This document shows positions 52,315-61,487 of a stretch of 64,000 nucleotides of DNA, in pieces; position 1 is the stretch's first letter, and every line of letters starts with the position of its first letter. A program made the translations under genes and the position numbers. The DNA is taken from NCBI RefSeq assembly GCF_026672275.1, contig NZ_JANQCD010000025.1, positions 1 through 64,000 of the forward strand, read 5' to 3'. The DNA comes from Marinifilum sp. D737 (lineage in GTDB: Bacteria; Bacteroidota; Bacteroidia; Bacteroidales; Marinifilaceae). The notes under the pieces were generated by a model. The model saw nothing but the letters and a program-made list of their open reading frames with translations. It ran no database searches and had not been told where the DNA came from.

Positions 52315-53673
52315 TTAGTAAAAGTTTAGGCGAAGCGTAAATCGAACTTTTGAATCTGCAGGAACATTGTTGGATTCTGAAGGAATCCATTTTTCTCCAG
52401 TATTTATAAGCTCTTTAATCTTCTCAGATAACTCAAGGCTCGTATCACCTTTAATCATAATATCACTTACAATTCCTGAACTGCGAACCATAAATGACAC
52501 TTTAATTTTATATTTTCCAGTTAAATCATCTTTAAATTCTGATTGTAACGCAGCAATTAACTTTTTCTTGTATTCCGATGTATTTCTCGATTGAGAGGGC
52601 TGAGCACTATTCCAGGATTTAATAGGCTTATCCATTTCTACTTCTGTCACTGATCCTGTTGCAAAAGCCTTTTTCTTTTCAGATCCATAGGCTGTAACAA
52701 CAACTTCATTCATCTCTACAGCATCCTGCTCCAAAACAACGAGCAATGAATCTGCAATGTCTACTTGTTTGGTTTCAAAACCAACAAAAGAAGCTGTCAG
52801 TTTATAGTTGGAATTGGTATCCGCAAGGCTCATCGCAAACTTCCCATCCAAATCAGTAAATGTTCCTTTATTGGTTCCATTTACTACAATCATTACTCCA
52901 GGCATCGGAGTTTTTTCCTTATCAACTACAAGGCCTGAAATTTTTCTTGCATTTTCATCATTACCAATTGTTGCAAACCCTCTGATTCTAACTCCTGAAT
53001 CCATTTTGTTAGCAGCTACATCAGCTACTCTGCCGGATAATGCTTTTTCAACTTTTCTACTAATAGTTTTTGAGAGTTGATTTTCTTCAACTTTTATGGC
53101 TTTCAAAATTGGTTCACTCTTTCCAATCTCCTCATCTTTTATTTCCTCAGCAAATTGTAATTCTTCATCGGCATTTTGAACTTCCTTATCGGCAACATCA
53201 ATTACTTTCTCTTCTACGAGCTCAACTTTTTCTAACTTTTCTATTTTCTGATCTTTCTTAACTTTAAGACTATCTTCTTCTGTTATCGGGATATTTTCAT
53301 ACTTCTTTTTGGGTGTAACTTGCTCAATATCCTGACCAACAAATTCATTTACGCTTGGGGTCTGGTTAATGTAATACAAAACAAAACTTAAACCCATAAT
53401 AATTGCAAAACTGGCAGCATAAGGCAACCACATCAGCCTCTTCTTTTGTTTCGATTTTACCCGGTTTGATAAAGCAAGCTTCAATTCTTCCAAATCATGC
53501 TCAATTTCCAATGAACTTAGTTTCGACAAGCCATCATAAGCATCACTTTCAAATTCATCCATCATTACAGATTTTTCAAAAGCATGCTTTTCCTTTCCGG
53601 TCATTCTATTACCGAAATAGGCCAAAAAACGTTCATATGTCAATCTCAACTTAAACTTCATTTTGTTTGGCAA
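52315..53673 (-). CDS. Putative anti-sigma protein with SusC-like and TonB-C-like periplasmic part
   Basis: A 452-residue single-pass membrane protein. Residues ~1-80 are cytoplasmic and helical, ~84-103 form one membrane helix (LPYAASFAIIMGLSFVLYYI). A long charged linker (~105-205) follows. Residues ~209-238 (SGRVADVAANKMDSGVRIRG) look like a fragment of a SusC plug, ~244-318 are a CarboxypepD_reg-like domain, and ~322-341 read EVVVTAYGSEKKKAFATGSV, the SusC TonB-box-like stretch. Residues ~360-452 resemble TonB_C. It overlaps the ECF sigma gene by 23 bases, so sigma control is inferred. Confidence 0.75.
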   Translation of the reverse strand: MPNKMKFKLRLTYERFLAYFGNRMTGKEKHAFEKSVMMDEFESDAYDGLSKLSSLEIEHDLEELKLALSNRVKSKQKKRLMWLPYAASFAIIMGLSFVLYYINQTPSVNEFVGQDIEQVTPKKKYENIPITEEDSLKVKKDQKIEKLEKVELVEEKVIDVADKEVQNADEELQFAEEIKDEEIGKSEPILKAIKVEENQLSKTISRKVEKALSGRVADVAANKMDSGVRIRGFATIGNDENARKISGLVVDKEKTPMPGVMIVVNGTNKGTFTDLDGKFAMSLADTNSNYKLTASFVGFETKQVDIADSLLVVLEQDAVEMNEVVVTAYGSEKKKAFATGSVTEVEMDKPIKSWNSAQPSQSRNTSEYKKKLIAALQSEFKDDLTGKYKIKVSFMVRSSGIVSDIMIKGDTSLELSEKIKELINTGEKWIPSESNNVPADSKVRFTLRLNFY

Positions 53674-54241
53674 ATTCTTCCATGCAAATCTTCAAGTTCC
53701 TTTTCCCGTTTTGTATATAACTTTTCACTTTTTTAACCGGATACTCCAATTCATCTGAAATCTCTTGATAACATTGTTCTTCATAGTAAAACAACAAAAT
53801 ACACTTTTGCTGCTCTTCCTTTAACCTTTCAATACATCTTTTCAGATTGTATTCCAAATTCAAATCCGGTGCCTCATCAATAGGATGCAAATAAGAAGTA
53901 GATTCCACAAAATTCGATTGTAAAAATTTGTCTGTCTGATTTTTCTGAGATTTTTGTTTTCTCAATTGCATCAGGCAATAGTTCTTACACACCACATACA
54001 ACCACGGTTTAAAGTTCTTTATCTCAAATTTAGGGATTTCTGATATCAAGTGCTCAAAAATGGCATTTACTGCATCCTTTGCTTTTTCTCTGTCATGCAG
54101 ATATTTTACACACACACCATAAACCAAGTGCATATATCGGGAATAAAGCGCACCCAATTCTTCCAAATCACCAGAATCAATATATGATTCCAACAACTCT
54201 TGATCAGAAAGTTTATCAGGATTTCTTTTAGTCCGAAACAT
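53651..54241 (-). CDS. ECF-type RNA polymerase sigma factor
   Basis: The 196 residues hold region 2 (~20-95; LGALYSRYMHLVYGVCVKYL, DREKAKDAVNAIFEHLISEI and FKPWLYVVCKNYCLMQLRK) and region 4 (~130-185; RLKEEQQKCILLFYYEEQCY, then ISDELEYPVKKVKSYIQNG). This is the ECF arrangement, without regions 1 or 3. The putative anti-sigma gene starts inside its 3' end, a pattern typical of co-regulated pairs. It lies 141 bases from the divergent VWA gene, which it may control. Confidence 0.92.
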   Translation of the reverse strand: MFRTKRNPDKLSDQELLESYIDSGDLEELGALYSRYMHLVYGVCVKYLHDREKAKDAVNAIFEHLISEIPKFEIKNFKPWLYVVCKNYCLMQLRKQKSQKNQTDKFLQSNFVESTSYLHPIDEAPDLNLEYNLKRCIERLKEEQQKCILLFYYEEQCYQEISDELEYPVKKVKSYIQNGKRNLKICMEEFAKQNEV

Positions 54242-54382
54242 TAAATTTTCTGGATTTAATATCAGGTTTAATTCTTATGCTAGTTAAAAATTTCAGAAAA
54301 AAGATGAAAATTTTTTATGGAATTTATTCTCGCCTTGCATCCTAATGACAAAGACGAACAAAAATCATTAATAAACAGAATT

Positions 54383-56233
54383 ATGAGAGCGATAACATTA
54401 TTATTAGGATTGCTAGGAATACTAATTTCTACATCTCTTTCAGCAAAAACCATAAATGGTGTTGTTACAGATGAATCAAATCTTGCAATACCTGGAGTAA
54501 GTATTGTAATTAAAGGTACAACCAATGGAACTTCAACCAATATTGATGGAAAGTATACAATTGAAGTGAACAAAGGTGATATTTTAATTTATTCTTTTGT
54601 GGGTATGATAACTCAGGAAATTGAAATAAAAGATCAATCTGTTATAAATGTTATTATGCAAGCAGAACAAATTGGCGTTGATGAAGTAATTGTTGTTGGG
54701 TATGGAAAAAAGACAAAGAAAAGCTTCTCTGGCAGTGTGGCTGGTATTCGAATTCGAGGCAAAAGTTCAAGAAGAGGTAAAAGAAATGCAATGGCCTTCT
54801 GTAATTATGAAATGATGCCAGATATGAACTACAATACCGAAGGGTACTCGACAATCAATGAAAACAACTACAAAAATGCAGTGGAAACTCCTGTATCAAC
54901 ATTCTCTATTGATGTTGATGCTGCTTCTTATAGCAATGTTCGTAGGTTTTTAAGCAATGGAGAAAAACCTCCAATTGATGCCGTACGAATTGAGGAAATG
55001 ATAAATTACTTCAATTACAATTACGAGCAACCAAATGGCGAACATCCTTTTGCCATTCATCACGAAATTGCTAAATGTCCGTGGAATAAGGAAAATCTTT
55101 TGTTACACATTGGACTGCAAGGAAAAAAAATTGAAACAGAAAACCTTCCAGCATCAAATCTGGTGTTTTTGCTAGATGTATCCGGATCGATGAATTCACA
55201 AAATAAACTGCCATTACTAAAGAAAGCTTTTAAACTCTTGGTTAATCAATTGCGCCCGGAAGATAAAGTTGCCATTGTAGTTTATGCCGGTAGTTCCGGT
55301 TTGGTTTTACCATCCACCAATGGAACCGAAAAAGAAGAAATCTTAAATGCTTTAAATAAATTAAATGCAGGAGGATCAACTGCGGGAGCCTCTGGTTTAA
55401 AATTAGCCTACAAAACTGCTCGTGAAAATTTTATCGATGGTGGAAACAACAGAATCATACTTGCTACCGATGGCGATTTTAATGTTGGAATTTCGAGTAA
55501 TGCCGAAATGGAAAGACTAATCGAGAAAGAGCGCAATAATGGTGTATTCATTTCTGTATTGGGATTTGGCATGGGCAATTACAAAGACGATAAAATGGAA
55601 ATTATTGCTGACAAAGGAAATGGCAATTACTCCTATATTGACAACATATTGGAAGCTAAAAAAGTTTTGGTAAACGAATTTGGAGGAACTCTTCACACCA
55701 TTGCAAAAGATGTAAAAATTCAGATTGAGTTTAACCCGGCAATTGTAGAAGAGTACCGATTGATTGGATACGAAAACAGAATGTTGAACAAGGAAGATTT
55801 TGATGATGACAAGAAGGATGCTGGCGAACTTGGTTCGGGACACAATGTAACTGCACTTTACGAGATTAAACTGGCAAACAAGAAAAAGAAGGATCAGAAT
55901 CTGAAATATCAGGATACAAAATTAAATGCCAAAGCTCTTTCTAAAGATGAAATTGCAAGTGTAAAATTCAGATACAAAAATCCCAAAGGAAGAAAAAGTA
56001 TCTTAATTACCGAAGAAATTCCTATGAATGTATGCTCCGAACAGGATCTTTCGGAGAACTTCAAGTTCTCTGCCGCAGTTGCTGGTTTTGGCTTATTGCT
56101 TCGCGAATCGAAACACAAAGGAAAATGCAATTACAAAATGTTAATTGATTTGGCTCAAAATTCAAAAGGCCAAGACAAGGAAGGATACAGAAGTGAATTT
56201 ATTCGATTGATGAAACTTGCCAAACATTTATAA
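54383..56233 (+). CDS. von Willebrand A protein (YfbK-like) with SusC-like N-terminus
   Basis: I chose the ATG of MRAITLLLGLLGILISTSLS because it gives a signal peptide; an earlier ATG adds 22 polar residues. This leaves 616 residues. Residues ~23-95 are CarboxypepD_reg-like (INGVVTDESNLAIPGVSI). VDEVIVVGYGKKTKKSFSGS and VAGIRIRGKSS (~100-128) mimic the SusC start. A YfbK N-region (FSIDVDAASYSNVRRFLSNG), the VWA domain with MIDAS DVSGSMNS and ATDGDFN, and a C-terminal DUF3520-like region follow. The metal site is intact. It is exported, and the partner is unknown. Confidence 0.88.
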   Translation: MRAITLLLGLLGILISTSLSAKTINGVVTDESNLAIPGVSIVIKGTTNGTSTNIDGKYTIEVNKGDILIYSFVGMITQEIEIKDQSVINVIMQAEQIGVDEVIVVGYGKKTKKSFSGSVAGIRIRGKSSRRGKRNAMAFCNYEMMPDMNYNTEGYSTINENNYKNAVETPVSTFSIDVDAASYSNVRRFLSNGEKPPIDAVRIEEMINYFNYNYEQPNGEHPFAIHHEIAKCPWNKENLLLHIGLQGKKIETENLPASNLVFLLDVSGSMNSQNKLPLLKKAFKLLVNQLRPEDKVAIVVYAGSSGLVLPSTNGTEKEEILNALNKLNAGGSTAGASGLKLAYKTARENFIDGGNNRIILATDGDFNVGISSNAEMERLIEKERNNGVFISVLGFGMGNYKDDKMEIIADKGNGNYSYIDNILEAKKVLVNEFGGTLHTIAKDVKIQIEFNPAIVEEYRLIGYENRMLNKEDFDDDKKDAGELGSGHNVTALYEIKLANKKKKDQNLKYQDTKLNAKALSKDEIASVKFRYKNPKGRKSILITEEIPMNVCSEQDLSENFKFSAAVAGFGLLLRESKHKGKCNYKMLIDLAQNSKGQDKEGYRSEFIRLMKLAKHL

Positions 56234-56249
56234 CAATGAGTATTATTTG

Positions 56250-56257
56250 TACATTTG
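56250..56257 (+). promoter_or_regulatory. -7 box for the DEAD-like gene
   Basis: TACATTTG matches TAnnTTTG, 27 bases before the chosen ATG and 17 bases past the VWA stop. Confidence 0.5.
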
Positions 56258-56284
56258 CGGCTAAGAATTTTAAAGAAAAAAACG

Positions 56285-56902
56285 ATGTTCCTGAAAAAAT
56301 TAGATCAACACTTACTAGATGCATTAGAAGAATTTGGTTTTGAAACACCTACCAAAGTTCAAAAACAGAGTATTTCAAAAATAAAGAGTGGTGTTGATTT
56401 AATGATTCGTGGCGATGAAAAAAGCGGAAGGTCATCAACTATCGTTATCAGCGTAATTCAGCAACTAAAAAATGAATTTGAAGATGTTCCAAGAGCTTTA
56501 ATTATAGTGTCGAGCAGAGAGAAATCGATCGAAATGAAAGAGCTTTTCCAGGAATTGGGACAAAATACTGATTTAAGAGTTTTTTGTGAAGGTGATGCTG
56601 GAAACCTGCACGATTTAAGAGATAAAATCTATGCTGGTTCGGATGTGGTAATTGCAACAGCCAAAAAATTGAATGAGCTGTATTCTTTTAGTGGAATTAA
56701 TCTGAACAATTTAAAAATGTTCATTATTGATGATGGCGAACTAATTATGAGAGATCAGATTTTATCGGAAATCAACAGGTTAGCTCCCTACATTCCAAAA
56801 TCGCAAAGAATTGTTTTCTGTGAAAGATTCACGGTTCAAATGGATAAATTTATGGATGAGAACATGAACTTTCCAACAATATTAGATATCAAAAGTGAAT
56901 AA
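56285..56902 (+). CDS. Degenerate single-domain DEAD-box-like protein
   Basis: I chose the ATG of MFLKKLDQHLLDALEEFGF; an earlier TTG would precede the likely promoter. The 205 residues correspond only to the first RecA-like domain of a DEAD-box helicase. The Q motif survives (FETPTKVQKQSISKIKSG). Motif I reads GDEKSGRSS in place of AxxGxGKT, and motif II reads IIDDGELI in place of DEAD, so both key lysine and DEAD residues are lost. The second helicase domain is missing, with no frameshift visible. It is probably a non-catalytic RNA-binding or regulatory relative. Confidence 0.8.
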   Translation: MFLKKLDQHLLDALEEFGFETPTKVQKQSISKIKSGVDLMIRGDEKSGRSSTIVISVIQQLKNEFEDVPRALIIVSSREKSIEMKELFQELGQNTDLRVFCEGDAGNLHDLRDKIYAGSDVVIATAKKLNELYSFSGINLNNLKMFIIDDGELIMRDQILSEINRLAPYIPKSQRIVFCERFTVQMDKFMDENMNFPTILDIKSE

Positions 56903-56909
56903 AATACAA

Positions 56910-56932
56910 AAGCCTCCAAGTTTTGGAGGCTT
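56910..56932. terminator. Shared terminator of DEAD-like gene and dps
   Basis: AAGCCTCCAA, GTT, TTGGAGGCTT is a perfect 10-bp stem between convergent genes. The T run is better on the minus strand. Confidence 0.75.
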
Positions 56933-56954
56933 CCTTATTCCCAATAAATTAGAA

Positions 56955-57434
56955 TTACTTTAAGTAAGCTTTTAACATCCAGTTAATTTTCTCCAAATAC
57001 GAAATGTAAGCTGGTAATATATCCAAAGTTCCCTCATCATCATTCTCATTTGCTTCTGCAATTACACTTCTAACTTTTTCAATCAACACTTCGTGTGAAT
57101 CAACAACTTCCTGAACCATTTCCTCTCCACTTGTATTAGAGTTTGCCTCCTGAATGGTTGAAATAGCTACATAATCAGAATAGTTGCCTAATGGGTGACC
57201 ATCCAGGGTTAAGATACGCTCAGCAATTTCATCAACTTTGTCACTTGCATCGGTATACAACTCTTCAAATTTTGCATGCAATTCGAAGAAAGCACGTCCT
57301 CTTACATTCCAGTGAAAATTTCTTAGGTTTTGATAATACAACTGATAATTCGCCAATAAAATTTGCAATTGCTCTACTTCTCTTTCGTTTGCTGTTAACT
57401 CAACTTTTACTTGATTCTCTTTTAAATTTTTCAT
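56955..57434 (-). CDS. dps: Dps-family DNA-protecting ferritin-like protein
   Basis: A 159-residue four-helix protein that forms a 12-mer storing iron oxidised with peroxide. Ferroxidase residues are in NFHWNVRGRAFFELHAKFEE and YTDASDKVDEIAERI. Length and the final helix (LPAYISYLEKINWMLKAYLK) fit. The N-terminal tail is short and basic, so DNA binding is possible. It is monocistronic. Confidence 0.95.
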   Translation of the reverse strand: MKNLKENQVKVELTANEREVEQLQILLANYQLYYQNLRNFHWNVRGRAFFELHAKFEELYTDASDKVDEIAERILTLDGHPLGNYSDYVAISTIQEANSNTSGEEMVQEVVDSHEVLIEKVRSVIAEANENDDEGTLDILPAYISYLEKINWMLKAYLK

Positions 57435-57710
57435 GATTCTTATTTTTTAATTATTGATTTGTCATTTTCTTTGATACAAATATCGATAACTGGAAATAAG
57501 AGAATCTTATAAGTCTATAAATTTAACTTATCGATTGCCATTTTATATTATGGCACCATGATTACAATAATGATGAATTCTATAAATATTTTTGCTTATC
57601 TGAACAAAAAATTTTGTTTAATTAACATGATTTTAAAAACTATTTTTTAGTTTAGAAGCTCTTTATTAAAACCTACTAATAATTATAAACCAGTAAATTA
57701 TTTACCAAAC

Positions 57711-58169
57711 ATGAAAAAATTATTATTACTCTTCATTGTTGCCTGTGGGCTTTTTATCGATGCTAATGCTCAATCATACGAGTACAAAGTAATCACTACT
57801 GTAGAATCTATCGTTCCAATGGGTATCGGTCGTTCTAGAATTATCGAAGAAAAGTCTCCAATTGATGCTAACGCATTTACTACAGAAAGAACCGATGGTA
57901 AAAAAAGTAAGCAGAAAGATGTAAAAAGATCGGATGCCAAAGTAAGTTTGTTTGCAGAAACAAAACTATTGAACTTCTATAGTATTGCAGGTATCAATTT
58001 CCAAAACATTGCTTCTAACGATGCTTTGATCTCATCAAAAATCAATAGTTTGATTGAACAAGGTTATGAGTTGGCTTTCGTTACCAGTGGTGTAGAAAGT
58101 GATAGCGGTAAAGGCGATGGAAAAGGGATCTTTATTACTCGATTTATATTCAAGAAATTAAAGCAATAA
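57711..58169 (+). CDS. Small secreted protein of unknown function
   Basis: The 152-residue protein has a signal peptide (LLLLFIVACGLFIDANAQ). The mature part begins SYEYKVITTVESIVPMGIG and ends in a beta-like INSLIEQGYELAFVTSGVES. The latter pattern (EQGYELAFVTSG) recalls DUF4177-type folds, but I cannot place it. A lysine-rich middle (RTDGKKSKQKDVKRSDAK) separates the two. Its terminator follows. Confidence 0.7.
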   Translation: MKKLLLLFIVACGLFIDANAQSYEYKVITTVESIVPMGIGRSRIIEEKSPIDANAFTTERTDGKKSKQKDVKRSDAKVSLFAETKLLNFYSIAGINFQNIASNDALISSKINSLIEQGYELAFVTSGVESDSGKGDGKGIFITRFIFKKLKQ

Positions 58170-58192
58170 TTTCAAAGATATATCTACAGCTT

Positions 58193-58225
58193 AGCCTCGA
58201 ACCATGTTCGGGGCTTTTCTTTTTG
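58193..58225 (+). terminator. Terminator of the small secreted protein
   Basis: AGCCTCGAA, CCATG, TTCGGGGCT with one wobble, then T-rich sequence. Confidence 0.85.
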
Positions 58226-58330
58226 ATCATCTTGCCAATTAATTAACAGGCTTTTTTTGAGAAAACAAGCTACTGAATCAATTCAGGTATTGCTATCCTA
58301 TAATTCAAATTACGATATTCGATACAGAAC

Positions 58331-58360
58331 AAAAAAAAAGATGCTTTCAATAAAAGCATC
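58331..58360 (-). terminator. Terminator of the C1 peptidase gene
   Basis: GATGCTTT and AAAGCATC form an 8-bp stem. At least nine T residues follow on the minus strand. Confidence 0.85.
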
Positions 58361-58385
58361 CTTTTCAAATATCTTACAGTAAGGC

Positions 58386-59774
58386 TTAGAACATATAATC
58401 CCAAACTGGCAATTGTACTGGTTTGCTTTCTGAAGCCTTTTTAGCTTTTTCGTCTAAATACTTCTTGTTGATTACAACACGGAACATGTAAGCATCGAAC
58501 CATGCATCAGTGAAAGTAATGTAACCATTGTGACCAGAACCTGATCCCCATGAGTTTTCGAACTCCCATTTTACTGGCTTTTCGTTTGTATCAACATCAA
58601 CACCAACTAAAGCCATAGCGTGTGAAGAACCTGACTGACGAGTTAGAATTCTAGCTTTTTTGTCCATATCGAACTCAACTCCCAACAAAGAAGCGTAGTC
58701 GTAAGTATTAACATCCATTACACCAGTCTTACGATTGTGTTGCTTGCCCACATCACATGATGCATACATTGCCTCGTTATTCTTGATAGAAGCCATTGCA
58801 AACTTCTTGATATCTTCATTTGGCAAGTTCAAGTAAGTCCAGTTAACACCTTCCGAAACATTTCTGTAATTCTTGATTTCATAAACTTTGTAGTACTCAC
58901 GAGTAGGATCGTTCATGATCATTACCATTTCGATATCAGCATACCCAGGAGCAACCTCTTCTAAAAATTGCTGAGGAGTGTATGTTTTGCTTTCGCTGAT
59001 ATTTCCTTTCGAATCCTTAAATCTCCATTCGAAATTTACTGGCGGTTCACCTAAACCTAAAGCAAGCATTCTGTAAATTGACTTTAAAGATTCTACCTTA
59101 GCAGCTTCCAATTTCTTTGCGGATGCCTTTTCAGCAGCCAACATTCTTAGCTTGTAAGCTTCTCCTCTTAGCTTTTCATTCAATAGCTTACCGATTTCGC
59201 GAGTCTTATTACTCACTTTTGTTTCAGGCATCACCTCAGCAGGAACAACACCATATTTTTTAGCCACATTATAGAAAGAGTTCCACACTCCTCCGTCACC
59301 AACAGGAGACTTAAAGTAAGTTACCACTTCACGATCATCCATATCACGATCGGCAGTTGCAATAATATTTTCAAGAAACAAGTTCGATTTCTCAAACATA
59401 TCCCAGAAATAGTTGTAGTTGTGTGAAAAATCGAATGCATTCAAATTGAATTTCTTCATCGCATTTGGACGAATGGTATTCATTGAAGTAAACATCCAAC
59501 ATCTTCCTGAACTTTCCTGATCGGTAATCCCTTTTACATCTACTCTGTATTTAAAGTAATGATCGGTTTTACCAAATTTTGATCTGTTCAAAGATAATTC
59601 TCTAATGCTTTCAGTATTAGTAATCGCGTTTTGGATTGCTTGTGTATTTGCATCTAACTTAAAGCTGGAACGAATCTCTTCAAGTGTTTTTGCATCTACA
59701 GATCCTGATTTCTGAGCTTGTGACACTCCTGTTAATGCCAAAAGCATTGCAGGAACCAATAATAACTTTCTCAT
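58386..59774 (-). CDS. Secreted C1-family peptidase (bleomycin hydrolase/PepC-like)
   Basis: I chose the ATG of MRKLLLVPAMLLALTGVSQA because it begins a signal peptide; the frame opens 13 codons earlier. The 462 residues have the catalytic triad of bleomycin hydrolases: cysteine in QESSGRCWMFTSMNTIRP, histidine in SGSSHAMALVGVDVD and asparagine in WEFENSWGSGSGHNGYITF. Relatives are usually cytoplasmic aminopeptidases, so the secretion signal is notable. It is the last gene before lpdA's terminator and lies on its own. Confidence 0.92.
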   Translation of the reverse strand: MRKLLLVPAMLLALTGVSQAQKSGSVDAKTLEEIRSSFKLDANTQAIQNAITNTESIRELSLNRSKFGKTDHYFKYRVDVKGITDQESSGRCWMFTSMNTIRPNAMKKFNLNAFDFSHNYNYFWDMFEKSNLFLENIIATADRDMDDREVVTYFKSPVGDGGVWNSFYNVAKKYGVVPAEVMPETKVSNKTREIGKLLNEKLRGEAYKLRMLAAEKASAKKLEAAKVESLKSIYRMLALGLGEPPVNFEWRFKDSKGNISESKTYTPQQFLEEVAPGYADIEMVMIMNDPTREYYKVYEIKNYRNVSEGVNWTYLNLPNEDIKKFAMASIKNNEAMYASCDVGKQHNRKTGVMDVNTYDYASLLGVEFDMDKKARILTRQSGSSHAMALVGVDVDTNEKPVKWEFENSWGSGSGHNGYITFTDAWFDAYMFRVVINKKYLDEKAKKASESKPVQLPVWDYMF

Positions 59775-59896
59775 CTGTACTGTTTGTTTTAGTAGGTTGT
59801 ATAAATTGTCCACGCAAACTTAAAAATTTAATTAGGAAACAAGAACGTTATATAGCAGTTAAGTCATCTAAAGTTCATTTTTTTCAAATTAATAAA

Positions 59897-59915
59897 CCCG
59901 AGGCAAAACCTCGGG
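59897..59915 (-). terminator. Terminator of lpdA
   Basis: CCCGAGG, CAAAA, CCTCGGG is a perfect 7-bp stem; the minus strand continues TTTATTAATTTG. Confidence 0.6.
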
Positions 59916-59997
59916 CTAATTCTATATTCCCTTTTCAGGGATATTATCTTCTAAACTTCTAACTCCTATTTGGAGCTTAAAGCTTGTGTCTTTATGC

Positions 59998-61392
59998 TTA
60001 GATATGAATCACCTCATCGTAAGCAGCAGCTGCAGCTTCCATCACCGCCTCCGACATGGTTGGGTGAGGATGAATTGCTTTGATCAATTCGTGACCTGTA
60101 GTCTCTAATTTACGAGCAACGATCAACTCAGCAATCATTTCTGTTACGTTAGCTCCAACCATGTGAGCACCTAGTAACTCGCCATATTTTGCATCAAATA
60201 CCAATTTCACGAAACCTTCGTTAGCACCTGCAGCACTTGCCTTACCTGAAGCTGAGAATGGGAATTTACCAATCTTCACTTCATGGCCAGCATCTTTTGC
60301 AGCTTGCTCGGTCATACCCATCGAAGCTACTTCAGGCACGGTGTAAGTACATCCGGGAATGGTAGTATAATCGATAGGTTCAACCTTCATACCTGCAATT
60401 TTCTCAACACAAGTAATCCCTTCAGCCGAAGCAACGTGTGCCAAAGCAGGACCTTTCACGATATCACCAATTGCATAAACACCTTCAACATTTGTGCGGT
60501 AGTAATCATCTACAATTACACGTCCGTTTTCAGTTTCTACACCTACTTCTTCAAGACCAATACCTTCAGTATTTGGAGCAATACCTACAGCCGAAAGAAC
60601 GATTTCACACTCGTGTACTTCCATCTCACCTTTCTTGTTCTTGATATTTACTTTAAGGTTTCCTTCTTCACCTTCTACCGATTCTACAGTAGACTTGGTC
60701 ATCACCTTAATCTTGTTCTTCTTGAAAGAACGGCCCATTTGCTTCGATACTTCTTCATCTTCAATAGGAAGGATATTTGGCATGAACTCTACCAAAGTTA
60801 CCTTAGTACCCATCGTTGAATAGAAGTAAGCAAACTCAGATCCGATTGCACCAGACCCAACTACAATCATCGACTTAGGCAATTTCTCAAGAGTTAATGC
60901 CTTTCTGTAACCAATGATTCTTTTTCCATCTTGTGGAAGGTTTGGCAACTCACGAGAACGAGCCCCTGTAGCCAAAATAATATGCTTTGCTTCGTAAGTA
61001 GATTTGGTTCCATCCTCAGCTGAAACTTCAACCTGCTTGTTACCAACCAGCTTACCGAAACCATTAAGAACTTCAATTTTATTCTTTTTGAAAAGATACT
61101 GAATACCACCGCTCATCTTTTCAGCCACACCGCGACTACGAGCAACAACTTTTTCAAAATCAGCTTTTACATCTCCATCAACAGACAAACCATAATCGCC
61201 TGCATGTTTCATATATTCGAATACTTGCGCTGATTTTAACAAAGATTTGGTAGGGATACAACCCCAGTTCAAACAAATACCACCTAATTCAGCACGTTCT
61301 ACAACTGCTACTTTCATTCCCAATTGCGAAGCACGAATGGCAGCTACGTATCCACCAGGACCACTTCCTACTACTATTAAATCGTAACTCAT
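59998..61392 (-). CDS. lpdA: Dihydrolipoyl dehydrogenase (E3)
   Basis: The 464-residue flavoprotein reoxidises dihydrolipoamide in 2-oxo-acid dehydrogenases or the glycine cleavage system. FAD-binding LIVVGSGPGGYVAAIRASQL and the redox disulfide C40/C45 (GGICLNWGCIPTK) are intact. The NAD-binding VVGSGAIGSEFAYFYSTMGT and the C-terminal HPHPTMSEAVMEA with the catalytic histidine complete it. There is no lipoyl domain. No E1 or E2 genes are nearby, so the partner complex is encoded elsewhere. Codon use suggests strong expression. Confidence 0.97.
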   Translation of the reverse strand: MSYDLIVVGSGPGGYVAAIRASQLGMKVAVVERAELGGICLNWGCIPTKSLLKSAQVFEYMKHAGDYGLSVDGDVKADFEKVVARSRGVAEKMSGGIQYLFKKNKIEVLNGFGKLVGNKQVEVSAEDGTKSTYEAKHIILATGARSRELPNLPQDGKRIIGYRKALTLEKLPKSMIVVGSGAIGSEFAYFYSTMGTKVTLVEFMPNILPIEDEEVSKQMGRSFKKNKIKVMTKSTVESVEGEEGNLKVNIKNKKGEMEVHECEIVLSAVGIAPNTEGIGLEEVGVETENGRVIVDDYYRTNVEGVYAIGDIVKGPALAHVASAEGITCVEKIAGMKVEPIDYTTIPGCTYTVPEVASMGMTEQAAKDAGHEVKIGKFPFSASGKASAAGANEGFVKLVFDAKYGELLGAHMVGANVTEMIAELIVARKLETTGHELIKAIHPHPTMSEAVMEAAAAAYDEVIHI

Positions 61393-61487
61393 TTTTATTT
61401 TGTTGTTTATGTTAGTACAAATTTCGCTCTGCTAATTTAATACAGATACTTTATATATTAATTCATTGATAGAAAAATTCTTCTATC

